From Tenrec ecaudatus (Eukaryota > Chordata > Mammalia > Afrosoricida > Tenrecidae), in NCBI RefSeq assembly GCF_050624435.1, contig NC_134530.1, positions 143,074,721 to 143,138,720 on the forward strand: a DNA stretch of 64,000 bases. The letters run 5' to 3'. The translations under genes and the position numbers were made by a program. Within the stretch, counting starts at the first letter, position 1. Every line of letters begins with the position of its first letter. Below the pieces are notes generated by a model that had not been told where the DNA came from, did not search any database, and saw only the letters and a list, made by a program, of their open reading frames with translations. Below are positions 44,941-56,074 of the stretch, piece after piece.

Positions 44941-45937
44941 AAAATGTGACCTACATTGGGCCTCTACTCAAGTACTCCCTCAACGCAAGAACACTTTGTT
45001 CTATTATTCCATAATGCTCACCTTCCGAACACAATCGCTGGAGACAAAGCGGGTGCATGAGCAAATTTGATGAAGAAAGCTGATGGTGGCCGACTATCAA
45101 AAGATATAGCATCTGTGTTCTTAAAGTCTGGAAGATAAACAAGTGGCCATCTAGCTCAGAAGCAACAAAGCCCACATGGAAGAAGCACACCAACCTGTGT
45201 GATCATGAGATGTCGATAGGATCAAATATCAGGCATCAAAGACCCAGAACAAAAAATCATATCATTGTGAATGACAGGGAGTGCGGAGTGGAGACCCAAA
45301 GCCCATCTGTAGGCAACTGGACATCCCCTTACAGAAGGGTCTCGCGGAGGAGACCAGCCAGTCAGGGTGCAGTATAGGACCGATGAAACATACAATCTTC
45401 CTCTAGTTCTTCAGCGCATCTCCTGACACCCCGCCCCCCCCCCCACTGCCGTGATCCCAATTCTGCCTTACAAATCCAGCTGGACCAGAGCATGTACATG
45501 GGTACAGATAAGAGCTGGAAACACATGGACAGATAAATTCCTCAGGACCGATATTGAAAGTAGCCATACCAGGAGGGGAAGGGGAAGGGGAAGGGGAAGG
45601 GAAAGATGGGGGGAGAAAAGGTAAACTGATCACAATGATCTATCTATAACCCCGTCCCAGGGGAATGGACGACAGAAAAGTGGGTGAAGGGAGACATTGG
45701 TCAGTGTAAGACAGGAAAAAATAATTTCTAAATTACCAAGCGTTCATGAGGGAGGGAGGGTGGGGAAAGGAGGGGAGGGGAATGAGAAGCTGATACCAAG
45801 GGTTCAAATAGAAACAAAATGTTTTGAAAAATGATGATGGCAACAAATGTACACGTGTGCTTGATACATGGATGGATGGATGGATTATGATGAGTTGTAT
45901 GAGCCCCCAATCAAACGATTTTTTAAAAAGGTGTCCT
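44941..45937 (+). mobile_element. L1 3' end, sense, with imperfect target duplication
   Basis: The L1 3' UTR occupies about 44953-45925, ending gagcccccaatcaaacgatt plus A tail. The candidate duplication is aaaatgtgacct (44941-44952) and aaaaggtgtcct (45926-45937). It contains C-rich and (GGGGAA)n patches near 45430 and 45575-45602. Confidence 0.8.
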
Positions 45938-45939
45938 AA

Positions 45940-46447
45940 AAACTGTAGACACATTTGAATGTAGTGTCTGTGGAGAAACATGTTTGAGAAATAATCTAAT
46001 TTGAATTTCACCCAGATACTTATTGTAGTCTTGATACGTGGGAAGGAGAACAGTCTGAAATCTATTTTTTTTGCGGGGGGGGGTCAATATGATGTAGGGG
46101 GAAGGAATGGTAATAAAGCGTACTCCTCCAAGCGTATTTGGAATGAAGCGGCCTGAGACCGAGCAAAACTGGGACCCAGTTTTTCTAAGAACTAAAGATT
46201 CTGCCGTCAGCACAGTTTGCTTTTGAACAGCTGGAAACGCCAGAACTGTGACAGTCTCCAAACTGAGGCAGCCTTGTTCCGACTCTCACACGGGTCCCTC
46301 TGTTCCTTCCACAGAGCCCCCTTTTTCTTAAACATCCCTCAGCAGCCTCTAGGGATACTCTCTCCAAAGCCAGACGGAGCCTGAAGGTCCCAGCTTGTAA
46401 AGGGCATTAAGCGGCCCCCAGAGGCAGTTGAAATGATTGAAATGATT
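45940..46447. other. Unassigned single-copy sequence upstream of the GPSM2 CpG island
   Basis: No gene is seen on either strand. It is the distal upstream region of GPSM2. Confidence 0.45.
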
Positions 46448-46540
46448 CACAGCCTGGGAAGCCCACGGGGGTCGTTCTGCCAGGTCCCACAGGGTTGTTC
46501 GGCGTCGCAACCGACCCGATGGCAGAGTCTGTTTTGATTC
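46448..46540 (+). repeat. AfroSINE fragment, sense
   Basis: It is the distal half only: agcctgggaagcccacgggg to ccgacccgatggcagagtct. Confidence 0.65.
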
Positions 46541-46649
46541 TGGAACTGCTCCCCCTTTCAGTGTTTGAAGAAGAAAAAGACAGGGAAGTCACTCCAATGC
46601 GGCGGTAAGGACCCATCCAGGCGCAGGACAACGTCCCTCAAGTTCCCCT

Positions 46650-47450
46650 AGGACTTGAAGGTCCGGGGCCCGAGGGAGAGGCGAGGAGCGAAGGACCGCC
46701 CGGCCCCGCCCTGGGCCCCGCCCCGACCCCGCCCCACTCGCCTGCCATTGGCTGGTCCGAAAGACGCGGGGCGGTGTCGGTTTGAATGGAACGACTGGGG
46801 CTGCGGCGCAGGCGCAGAGGAGGGTAGACGTTGCGTGCGGGCGGCGCGGCGGGACGGCTGTGGGACAGCGAGCGAGGGCAGAGAGCCCCCGGAGCTCTGG
46901 CCCACGTGACCTGCCGGGGGCGGGGAAGGGGGCGCGCCGGCCCCCTGCGGTGCCCCTGCCTGGAGTGGCGCCCGCGGCGCGAGGACCCGCCTGGGGGAGG
47001 GGCCGCGGCCACTCTCCGGTTTCCCCGGGCGGCCGCTCCCGCAGCTACTCCGTGCACCCCGGAATCGCCGGCCCGCGGGAGGTGAGCTCTGCCGCGGAGC
47101 TGGGAGGCCGGGGGCGGTGGGGGTGCGAGTGTGCGAGTGTGTGCTGGGCTCCGACCCAGGGACCTGGGGCGCTCTCCTTTGTCCGGCGGGCCCTGCGGGG
47201 TGCGGGCGCGAGGAGGCGGGGTCCCCGGCTGGCCCGGCCCGCGGGCGGCGGGCGGCGAGTTCGGGACCTGCGCGAGTGCAGCAAGCCTGCCGGGGGGAAC
47301 CTGCTCGCACCGCCGCGACCTGTCGCCGGCCGCCTGCTCACGCCGGGAGAACGAGCGCTCCACTCCCCGCTGTCGCCGCGTCCGTCAAAAGTCCAGCAGC
47401 TCGGCGGCTCGGGTGGCAAAGGCATTCCCGTGGAATTCACCCCGAAGCAC
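46650..47450 (+). promoter_or_regulatory. GPSM2: CpG island promoter of GPSM2
   Basis: Over about 800 bp the sequence is extremely GC-rich with frequent CpG, unlike its flanks. GC boxes (ccccgccccgaccccgcccc) lie at about 46716-46735. An inverted CCAAT box (ATTGG, 46747-46751) is followed 29 bp later by TTTGAA (46781-46786), a CHR-type element. An NRF1-like gcgcaggcgca is at 46806-46816 and an E-box CACGTG at 46903-46908. There is no TATA box. The island is the only one in the window and lies upstream of, and in the same orientation as, the GPSM2 coding start. A CCAAT plus CHR pair suggests cell-cycle (G2/M) control; this is inference. Confidence 0.85.
46800..47081 (+). other. GPSM2: GPSM2 exon 1 (non-coding, proposed)
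   Basis: A strong donor, CGGGAG followed by GTGAGC, gives an exon end at 47081. Transcription probably starts shortly after the CHR and NRF1-like sites, near 46790-46830, but no TSS can be read from sequence. Open frames crossing this GC-rich stretch are a composition effect and are not proposed as coding. Confidence 0.55.
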
Positions 47451-48499
47451 TGTGCGTTCGTTTTTAGAACCTGCGCTCGGTAACCGCACTTTGAACCGAA
47501 TACCAGCGGTTGTCATATTTTAATTCGTGCGTTGTCTTCGTGTTGTTTATTTCTGTTTCCTTTTTGTTTTGCACGGTCTTGTCCGCTCACTGTAGGAATC
47601 GGGCATTGCTGAGAAGTTTTAGTAAGCGTAGAATCTTTTTAAAAAAGCTCTTTCCCCAAAGCGTATAGGATTTCTTCAAGTCGTAAAAAGTGAAACATCT
47701 ATAGCTGCTTTATGTTATGCTCTACTAGTAACCAGTTAGATAATGTAACTAGTATCGTTTGAAGTCTGTTAAGGAAAACGAGTAAGGAAGGATGGAAATT
47801 TTCTCTGCCTTAATGCATAATTTAAACCCTCGGCCGTCTGTAGACTTAAACCGAGTAGGTTCTTGGCTTTCCTTTCAGTTCCTTAACCAAACAAGGGAGC
47901 CGAACTTTCAAGAGAGGAGCGCACAAAAGATTCCCGCCCGGTAGCCGCCAGTGTGGTGACCTCTGGAAAGACCCCTTCTGCGGGGGTTCTCCGCACTCAC
48001 AAGCAGCTTCCCTTGAGTGATCTTGAAATGAATAGGCAAGGAGAAAAGAATGGGTGTGTAGGTTCGTGGGATCCCGCTCCGGGCAGTGTCAGACCTACTC
48101 TATACCTTTCTCCGGACTGGTTTGGCAAAGCTGTTCGCTAGCTATTATTTCTAAGGAGTGGCTACAAAGTATTAAGTTGTGTGATACTGTTACAGAAGCA
48201 TTTCCCCAAATCCTCTTTGGCTAGGTAAGCAGCTTACTTGTGTGTTTTCCCCGTTGTCAATCAGGCATGCATTGTTACAAATGATTTTAAAATAGATCTG
48301 AGACTTGGTAGTAGGCAAATTTTAACGATGCTAGGATTTAAAGTTTTTGAAGTGGCCCTGTTCTTCAGCATACATCATTTCTAAGTTTTTATTCTAATAT
48401 TTTAAAAGATTTTTTACCCCAATAAATTGTTAAAAAAAAAAAAAGGGAAAAAAAAGATTTTTTAGGAGAGGACATGCATTTTTTTCTTGTTCTGTTTTA

Positions 48500-48650
48500 T
48501 TTATTTGTTGAGAATAGACACCAATCCAATAGTTCGTAGATGCACAATTTAATGACATTCATGACATTCAGGTTGTGCGACCATTTCCATCCTCTTGTTA
48601 CCATAAACTCACTGTCCCCTGGCATTCCTATCAAATCGTTCAGGTTGCTG
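48500..48650. repeat. Probable ancient interspersed repeat
   Basis: It resembles the stretch at about 5220-5400 (ttaatgacattcatgacatt, gttgtgcgaccatttccatc). The family is not named. Confidence 0.35.
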
Positions 48651-48745
48651 ATGTTAATTTGGTTATATGCTCAAAGCAGGTATCTTTTTTACTAGTTCAG
48701 CTAAGCTATTATTTGTTTTTAAGATGACTCCAGGAGACATTTACA

Positions 48746-48888
48746 GGCTTTTAAAATCATTTTATTGGGGACTCGCATGTACAACTCTTATCACAATCCC
48801 TACATCCATCCATTGTGTCAAGCACATTTGTACATTTGTTGCCATCATCATTCCCAAAACATTTGCTTTCTCCTTGAGCCCCAATGTC
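48746..48888 (-). mobile_element. L1 3' tail, antisense
   Basis: The inverted terminus gcttttaaaatcattttatt begins it, followed by gtacaactcttatcacaatc and gccatcatcattcccaaaac. It is a short 5'-truncated insertion of about 143 bp. Confidence 0.85.
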
Positions 48889-49094
48889 GGTTTAAAGATT
48901 ATCTCAAGACAATAGTTTGAGGGATTCATCCTTCCAAGACTCCAGAAAGTCTAGAGCCCAAGGGAATTTGAAATCCTGTTCTACACTCTCCCACCTTTTA
49001 ATCAGTCTTCTGTGAAATCTTTGATCAACATATTTGTGATGGTAGTTGGGCCCCACCAAGTTTATCCAGTCTCGTGGTACAGGTGAAGTTGTAT
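48889..49094. other. Unassigned intronic sequence
   Basis: Nothing is recognised. Confidence 0.4.
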
Positions 49095-49246
49095 AACTTT
49101 CATTGCCATCAGGTTGATGTCGATTCACTGGCACTCAGTCTGTAGGGCAATGGAAAGCCTCCTCTTCTTGGAGAAGAGCAGCTGGTGCTCTCAAAGGGAC
49201 CTCGGGTGAGCAGCCCGCCGCGTCAACCCTCTGCCATGAGGACTCT
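49095..49246 (-). repeat. AfroSINE, antisense, diverged
   Basis: It runs from attgccatcaggttgatgtc to atgaggactct with a shortened middle. Confidence 0.7.
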
Positions 49247-49369
49247 CTCAAAGTTTTATAATTCGCTCTCCGCAATTTTTTTTGTTAAATGGAAGTCTGA
49301 CATAGATTCAGACTTGTGTTCTATTTTGTAATGATAGCAAGGGCTATTATCAGTATGACTTTTGGTACT

Positions 49370-49530
49370 TTGTTGAGTACTTTTGTGACCTAGAAGAGCC
49401 AGACACTGTGTTCAGTACTTTATAAATCATATCTTCAGTCATACTGCTTATCTTGTGCCCCACCAACTCTCAGAGTCTAGATAACTGAGATCATTTCATG
49501 AATAAGTCACTGCTGGGATTCAAACTAATG
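49370..49530 (-). repeat. MIR, antisense
   Basis: gagccagacactgtgttcag, then gtcactgctgggattcaaac. Confidence 0.65.
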
Positions 49531-51060
49531 GTCTGTCGGAGTCCAAAGCATTTGCTGTGTTGCTTCCATGTGTGTTGAAATCTCCATGTTTCTGCATTTC
49601 TCTTGCAGGGATATAATCTTCCTTATCAAATGCCTGCGGGTTCTGTGTTTTTGTGAACTATGCAGAACTCAGTCCTTCTTTTAGGAGTTATGTCTTGATT
49701 TTATTACTTTATAATTCATGTAGCATTTTTATCTGTTTAATAATATTTATGAAAATGTAGATTAAGAGTAAATCTCATTTGAGCTACTTACACAAATATG
49801 AATTACTCTTTTCTATACATCAGTAATCTATTAAAGCACAGTTTTCTTTCTGTTACAGAATTCTAGATTGCTTCAAAGTCCCTATTTTCTTTTCAGGCAA
49901 GAACTCAGAAAGCTTATTGGAAGCCTTTTATGTGCAAAGCATTGTGCCTGGAACTGAGGGAGGACAAGAGACTTCCTAGTTAATAGTCTTTCTAGATACT
50001 TTCTGTCCACTTGTTTCTCTGTCTCCTCATTCCGCCCTAGATGTGGCACCTAATAGGTCCAAACGTTTGCTATTTGTGTGTTATAAAAACCAAAGCTACA
50101 AGGCTCCTTGTTACTAACTACATGACTCAATATGTGCTTGAGCCACCTACTCCCAGCCCCCCTCAACTTGGTACCGTTCCACGTCTCAAGACCGCTCTCG
50201 CAGCTGCTAACCTAGTACGCTTGCAACAAAAGCCGTGCACTCCACCTCCTTGCTTTTAGCTTGACCTATTTCCCCAGACTGCAATGCCTCTCTCCGTTTG
50301 CCGAATATCTATCCATCCTTCAGGATGCAGCGCAGATGGCCCTGCTCCAGTGAGCTTCTTCCCCTGATACTTTTGAGTTAGAGTTTGTTTGTTCTCTCCA
50401 TGCCACCCCACAACATTGCAGAGAATGAAAACGTTCCCCCAAAGGACAGTGGTCGTTTGGGGAATGAGAAGACAATCATATTTAATATATCTTCCTACAA
50501 ATTCTAAATCCAAGCGCCCTGGCCTTTTCTAGACATCTCTAATCCTTTTTATATTTGGGTTTTATTTCTGCCTAAAAATGTGATTGCGGCGGACTTCACC
50601 TTTCAAAGTCCTTCTGTGAAGAAATCTGTTTTCACGCTGCTGTGCTGCTCATTTTACATCCGAAGGAAAAATCAAATTTTACTTGATTTGACCTTTACAA
50701 ATTGCATTTGCCATGTGAACTTGTAATGATTTGAAGCATATGAACCGAAAAGGGAGAGTCTGATTTATGGACTCGAGAGCAGTGCTCCATACAAGGATGA
50801 CTCCTATGGTATGTCACTGCTGAGTTGCAATTAATATATATTAATTGTTTTAAACTCTTGACTGACCAACATTGGTAGTAACAAATGTCACTTAGTCATG
50901 TTCTCTGGTGACTTGTAATCAGTTTTTCTCCAAGGTGTTTATCGCCTATTGTTACTAATAAGTTGTTTTTTTTTTCTGGCTTAGTGACGTCTTTATATGA
51001 TTATATGTATCATGAACTTAATTATATGCGATATATCCTATTAATTGTATCCTCCTTGTT
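49531..51060. other. Unassigned intronic sequence
   Basis: It is AT-rich and single-copy-looking, with no exon signal. Confidence 0.45.
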
Positions 51061-51064
51061 AGGA

Positions 51065-51255
51065 TGCTGTCATGGGCTGTTGGCCTACTAACTGCAGGGT
51101 CAGCAGTTTGAAACCACCAGCCACTCTGCAGGAGGCAGAGGAGGCTTTCTGCGCCTGTAAAGAGTTGTAGTCTCAGAAACCCACAGGGGCAGTTCTTCAC
51201 GGCTCTATAGGGCTGCCAGGAGTCAAAATCTACTCGATGGCAGTGAGTTTGTTTT
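51065..51255 (+). repeat. AfroSINE, sense
   Basis: ggcctactaactgcagggtc, then ggaggcagaggaggctttct, ending ctactcgatggcagtgagtt. Confidence 0.82.
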
Positions 51256-51741
51256 TAAATATTTATATTCTTAAGTAAAAAATAAACATTTGTTATAGCA
51301 AGACTCTTGAATCGATAACTGCTTTGCTGGCGAAGAAGGTAACTAAGATTAGGAACATTATATAGACGTAATCTTCCTTTTGCCTTTGACATTTTTAAGC
51401 CGCTGCTCTGTTCTCCACAACATTATTGTAATCGTGACATTGTGATTTGGTTATACTTCTAATGAACCTTCAATTATTTGCATAGTACATAAAAAGTAAT
51501 ACTGCTCACATATGTGAAAGAAAGCAGGTCATGGAAGGCACACCAGCAGTTTTAGTGTTTAGTGTAATCAGTAGCATAATTCAGAATGACTCTTTGTATA
51601 ATTAAAAATAGAGTCCTTGTCTAGTTTATCACCCTCTGGAAAAATCTTAAGTAGTCAACATCTTCCAGACTTATGTTGAGTAGCCCAACGGGGAGACACT
51701 AAGGGGCTGCTTGTGCAGTAATTATTACGTTCCTCTGTGGG
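51256..51741. other. Unassigned intronic sequence
   Basis: Nothing is recognised. Confidence 0.4.
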
Positions 51742-52165
51742 AACTGTGGGGGCACAGTTGTTCAGCATCCAGCTGCTAACCAAAAGATCATTGGTTGAAA
51801 CCAAACAATCACTTGGCAGGGAAAAGATGGGCCGGCTGTGATTCTGTGAAGATTGACAGCCTTAGAAAGCTTGTGATGGGATTTAATTCTGTTCTGTAGG
51901 GTCAGCGTGAGTTGGTCTCATGCGAAGGCTTCAGGTTGGAGTTTTTTGGTTAGGAATAAGTCTAAGTAGCCTAGAAGCCCTGGGCCACAGCGGTTAAAGT
52001 GCTCACCAGCTAACCAGAAGATCTCAAATAGACTCCGTGGAAGAAGGATATAGCAGCGGGCTTCTACAAAAATTACAGCCTTGGAAACCCTGAGGGGGAA
52101 TTTTTCGCTGCCCCGTGGTGCTGCTGAGAATCTGAATCAGTGTGACAGCGGTGGGCATGTCAGGG
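51742..52165 (+). repeat. Two AfroSINEs in tandem, sense
   Basis: The first is 51742-51945 (gctgctaaccaaaagatcat to gaaggcttcaggttggagtt). The second is 51975-52165 (gaagccctgggccacagcgg to gtgacagcggtgggc). They are separated by about 30 bp and each is diverged. Confidence 0.78.
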
Positions 52166-52589
52166 TTGCGTGAAACTAGTGAGGAGCTGCAAACGCGGAT
52201 CCTTTCCTAAGTAGACTTGCCCACTTGGCCCTCTGTCATTGCTCAGGAATTGCAGTGCTGAGATGAAGCTTAGTAGTTATCGAATTTGAAGCTTCCCACA
52301 TGGCTTTGATGAATCTTTTGAGAATTGGTGGGAGGGACGCCTGTGCTTTTTCCACTTTCTAGTCCTCCTTTCCCGCCCTTTCTGAACTCTGTCTGTCCTA
52401 GGGGAGCCACGGCCCGTCGGTCTCATCAGTCTCCAGTGGCTGACGAGTCCAAGGTGCACATACCTCCCTGCTGCTTTTAGTCTTCTGATAGATTGTCGTT
52501 TGACTGAGGATTGAGCCGGGGGCGGATGAGTTCAGTTCAGACTTGAAGGATGGCTAAAGGTAATATTTGGGGGGGGTGGGGTGTCTACC
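52166..52589. other. Unassigned intronic sequence
   Basis: Nothing is recognised. Confidence 0.4.
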
Positions 52590-52980
52590 GGTTTCCATCT
52601 GACCAGTACGCTAGCTCTTTCTTATCGTTGTGAGTTTTGTGCCACATCTTCTCCCACTATTCAGGACCCAATGTGACCCTTCTGAGTAGTGGTTGCCGGG
52701 TGGAAGCTGATGTTCGCGTGGTCCATTAATAGTCTGTTGGACTGACGTTTCTACGCATCTTTGATGCTCTTCACTCATCATCCCCGTGGATAAGGAGAAA
52801 CCCATATTTTCACCTTGCATGGCAAGCCTTTAAGACCCCATTACTACTCACCAAACTTGAATGTAAAAGAGCATTTGTCTTTGTGGATGTATTATACCTT
52901 GTGGGGAAGGAAAATGTCTCCCTGTCCCTTATTCAGAATGACTCTTAGGATGTTTGTGAATCAGTTCCGTGTTCAAGATC
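52590..52980 (-). mobile_element. Older L1 3' UTR fragment, antisense
   Basis: Blocks such as catcccc(g)tgga, ggcaagcctttaagacccca and actcaccaaacttgaatgta match the afrotherian L1 3' UTR layout seen in the antisense L1 at 20085. It is more diverged, suggesting an older subfamily. Confidence 0.5.
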
Positions 52981-53017
52981 TGAGTCCTCTCTGTGAATGT
53001 CTGGCTTCTTCCGAAGG

Positions 53018-53212
53018 GAGTCCTGGTTACATGGTGGTTAAAGCACTCACCTGCTCACTCAAAGGTCAGTGGTTTGAACCCACCAGGCAGTCCATGGGAA
53101 GAGCGATGTGGTGGTCTGCTTTCATGGATACAATGACCTTGGAAACCCACAGAGGCAGTTCTACTCCGTCCTGCGGGGTGAGCTGGAGTCGGAGTTGACA
53201 TGATTGCCATGA
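53018..53212 (+). repeat. AfroSINE, sense
   Basis: It is complete, from gggagtcctggttacatggt to gttgacatgattgccatgag. Confidence 0.85.
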
Positions 53213-53305
53213 GGTTGGAGGGCTTACCATTTTTCTTCTCATACACTTTTTCTGTATTAACTTCCTACTTCTATTGTTCCACTCTCAATTTTGCATGTGT
53301 TGTTC

Positions 53306-53392
53306 CGTATACAGTGGAGCTGCAAAAAGTTTGTGGAAAAATAGAATTGAAAGATAATGGAAAATTTCCCATGAACTTTTGAGGCATTCTTG
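53306..53392. mobile_element. Short mariner-type non-autonomous element
   Basis: The aaaagtttgtggaaaaatag...ttcccatgaacttttgaggc arrangement gives imperfect terminal inverted repeats like MARNA/MADE-type mariner derivatives. About 87 bp, non-coding. A similar end is seen near 60540-60600. Confidence 0.5.
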
Positions 53393-53499
53393 AACTTGCC
53401 ATCATCGCTCTCTGTCCTGTTTCCACTTTGTCTTATGATAAAGCGTTATTAGAAGTAGGAGTTTGGATGAAGTGACATCCTTATTTCATCCATCTAAAA

Positions 53500-53773
53500 A
53501 TAAATCTGTGTCTGTACAGAGACTGACATACTTTGAAAATGTTGTCAGGAGAGACCAGTCCCTGAAGAAGGATATCATGTTGGATAAAGTAGAGGGACAG
53601 GGGAAAGAGGAAGGCCCTCCGTGAGACAGGTTGACAGAGTGACCGCACCTGTGGGCTCAGCCATAAGCACAATTGTGTGGAGGGTGCCGGACCGGACAGT
53701 GCTTCCTTCCGTTGTGCATCAGGTCTCTGAGTGGGAACTGTTCGGCGGCATCCAACAACAACAGCAACAACAT
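53500..53773 (+). mobile_element. RTE LINE 3' end, sense
   Basis: gttgtcaggagagaccagtc, ctgaagaaggatatcatgtt, ccggaccggacagtgcttcc, ending catccaacaacaacagcaac. It is 5'-truncated. Confidence 0.85.
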
Positions 53774-54046
53774 ACTCAGACATACTTTGAGAGGAAAACA
53801 GATGGCCGAGAGCAATCATGTGAGTGTATTCTAGAAATGCCCTCATAAGCATGGGCTACATATTTACCTTTACCCTACAATTGAATTCTAACATAACAAA
53901 ACTTTATTCAAAATGTATTTTCAATGTGCTCTTGAGCCTCCCTTGATATTTGTTCCTGACTTGAAACATTACAACTGACAGGGATTTGGAGATTGTGAGT
54001 GCTATGCATCAGAGAACTTTATTCTCAAAAAAACAAAAAAAACACA
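53774..54046. other. Unassigned intronic sequence
   Basis: Nothing is recognised beyond an A-rich SINE tail at the right. Confidence 0.4.
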
Positions 54047-54238
54047 CACTACCATCGAGTTGATGCTAATTCTTAGTGACCCTCTAGGACAGGGGAGAAC
54101 TGCCCCATGGGCTTCCAAGACTGTCACTCTTTACAGGAGTAGTAAGCCTCGTCTTTCTCCCGAGTAGCAACCTATGATTTTGAACTGCCAACCGCGTTAG
54201 CAGCCAATGCATTACCCACTGTGTCATCAGGGACTCCT
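54047..54238 (-). repeat. AfroSINE, antisense
   Basis: It is complete: ctaccatcgagttgatgcta, gaccctctaggacaggggag, gtgtcatcagggactcc. Confidence 0.88.
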
Positions 54239-54479
54239 AAAGGGCAGTACTAGAATACGGAATTTAATGACTCTAAGTGATCTAACCTAGAAGTAAAACA
54301 CACTTTATTGTCTGCTTGGCTTTTAAGTCACAAATAGTATAGATAAACTGAAAGAGGGACAGAAAATATAAATTTAACTATATCCTTCATTTTCCCCATT
54401 CTCTGGTTTGCATCCTTTTTATTGCAAGTGGAAAACAGCCTGCATTTCTTTGATTAAGAACATTGCCTTTTTATGTAAA

Positions 54480-55540
54480 TATATTTATATACGATGATGG
54501 GGAAATAGATCTATGTGCATATATTTATAGGTTTAGTATTAAGGTCACACATGGACATTGGGCCTCCACTCATGTACTCCCTCAATGCAAGAATACTTTG
54601 TTTTATTAAACTGGCATTCCATGATGCTCACCTTCCTGACACGATCGCTGAAGACAAAGCGGGTGCATAAGCAAGTGTGGTGAGGAGAGCTGATGGTGCC
54701 CGGCTATCAAAAGGTGTAGCACCTGGCATCTTGGAGGCTTGAGGATGGACAAGCAGCCATCTAGCTGAGAAGTAGCACAGGCCACATGGAAGAAGCATAC
54801 CAGTCTGTGTGATCATGAAGTTTTGATAGGATCAGGTATCAGGCATCAAAGACCCAGAACAAAAAATCATTTCATTGTGAATGAGGGGGAGTGTGGAGGG
54901 TAGAGACCCAAAGCCCATCTGTAGGCAACTGGACAACCCCTTATGGAGGGGTCGTGGGAAGGAGGTGGGCCAGTCAGGATGCAGTATAGCAATGATGAAA
55001 CATACAACTTTCCTCTAGTTCTTTAATGCTTCTTTCCCAGCTCCTTACCCCCTCCCCCACCCCCACTATCATGATCTGAATTCTACCTTACAAATCTGGC
55101 TAGACCAGAGGATATACACTGGTACAGATAAGAACTGGAAACACAGGGAGTCCAGGACGGATGATGATCCCCCCAGGACCAATGATGAGAGCGGTGAAGC
55201 CAGGTGGGTAGGGGAAGGGTGGGGTAGAGGGAAGGGAGGCAATAACTGATCTGCATATGACCCCCTTCTGTGGGACGACAGCAGAGAAGTGGGTGAAGGG
55301 AGACATCGGACAGTGTAAGACATGACAAAATAATAATTTATAAATTATCGAGGGTTCATGAGTGAGGGATGGCGGGGAGGGAGGGGAGGAAGTGAGGAGC
55401 TGATACCAAGGGCTCAAGTAAAAAAGTGTTCTCAGAATGATGATGGCAATAAATGTACAAATGTGCTTGACACAATGGATATATGTGTGGATTCTGATGA
55501 GGGTGTACAAACCCCCAATGAAATGATTTTTAAAAGGGAA
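54480..55540 (+). mobile_element. L1 3' end, sense
   Basis: It holds the same 3' UTR blocks as 44953-45925 (ttgggcctccactcatgtac, cacatggaagaagcatacca, gtagagacccaaagcccatc) with terminal cccccaatgaaatgattttt at about 55535. It is about 1.06 kb, non-coding. Confidence 0.85.
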
Positions 55541-55559
55541 AAAAACAAACAAACAAACA

Positions 55560-56060
55560 TGACTTTCTTGTCGATTCTGAATATATACTTTGGACAATCC
55601 GTACAAGTCCACCCACCTGTATAGCAGAGCCTGCCTATTTGAATTTCTAATCTGTTAATTAAAGGTGAGGCAATCCGAGTTATGTAGTGTGGAGCGCCTG
55701 TCCATTAGCTCTGTAGCTTCTGTCACTTTCTGGAATATGGCAAGAAATACTGGGTTTGCTTCATTTCTCAATGGTCAGACCACAAGAAGTCGTGAAGTGG
55801 CAATTTGTTAGCAGAGAGTATGCGTTCCTTGTACATTGCAGTTCCGTCTCTCTGGAGGTGGGAGGTTTAACTTGATGACCTCTCAGTATCCATGGAAACC
55901 TGTATTTTGTATTCCAGTTCACAGTTCTGTCATGACATTTTCTTATCCTAATTAGAAAATTCCTATTTGTGTATTTCCTGCAAATGTTATTCATGTTGTG
56001 GCAGTAATACATGTGCTCTGTGTTAAATATACGGCACATTTGTTAATTTCGTATAATGAA
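55560..56060. other. Unassigned intronic sequence
   Basis: Nothing is recognised. Confidence 0.4.
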
Positions 56061-56074
56061 GGCTTCCACAAACG

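Noticed and set aside
46638-47523. Long overlapping open frames on both strands (up to 241 codons) in the CpG island
   Set aside because: High GC removes stop codons; the peptides are Pro/Arg/Gly/Ala-rich on both strands, show no known domain and coincide with a promoter.
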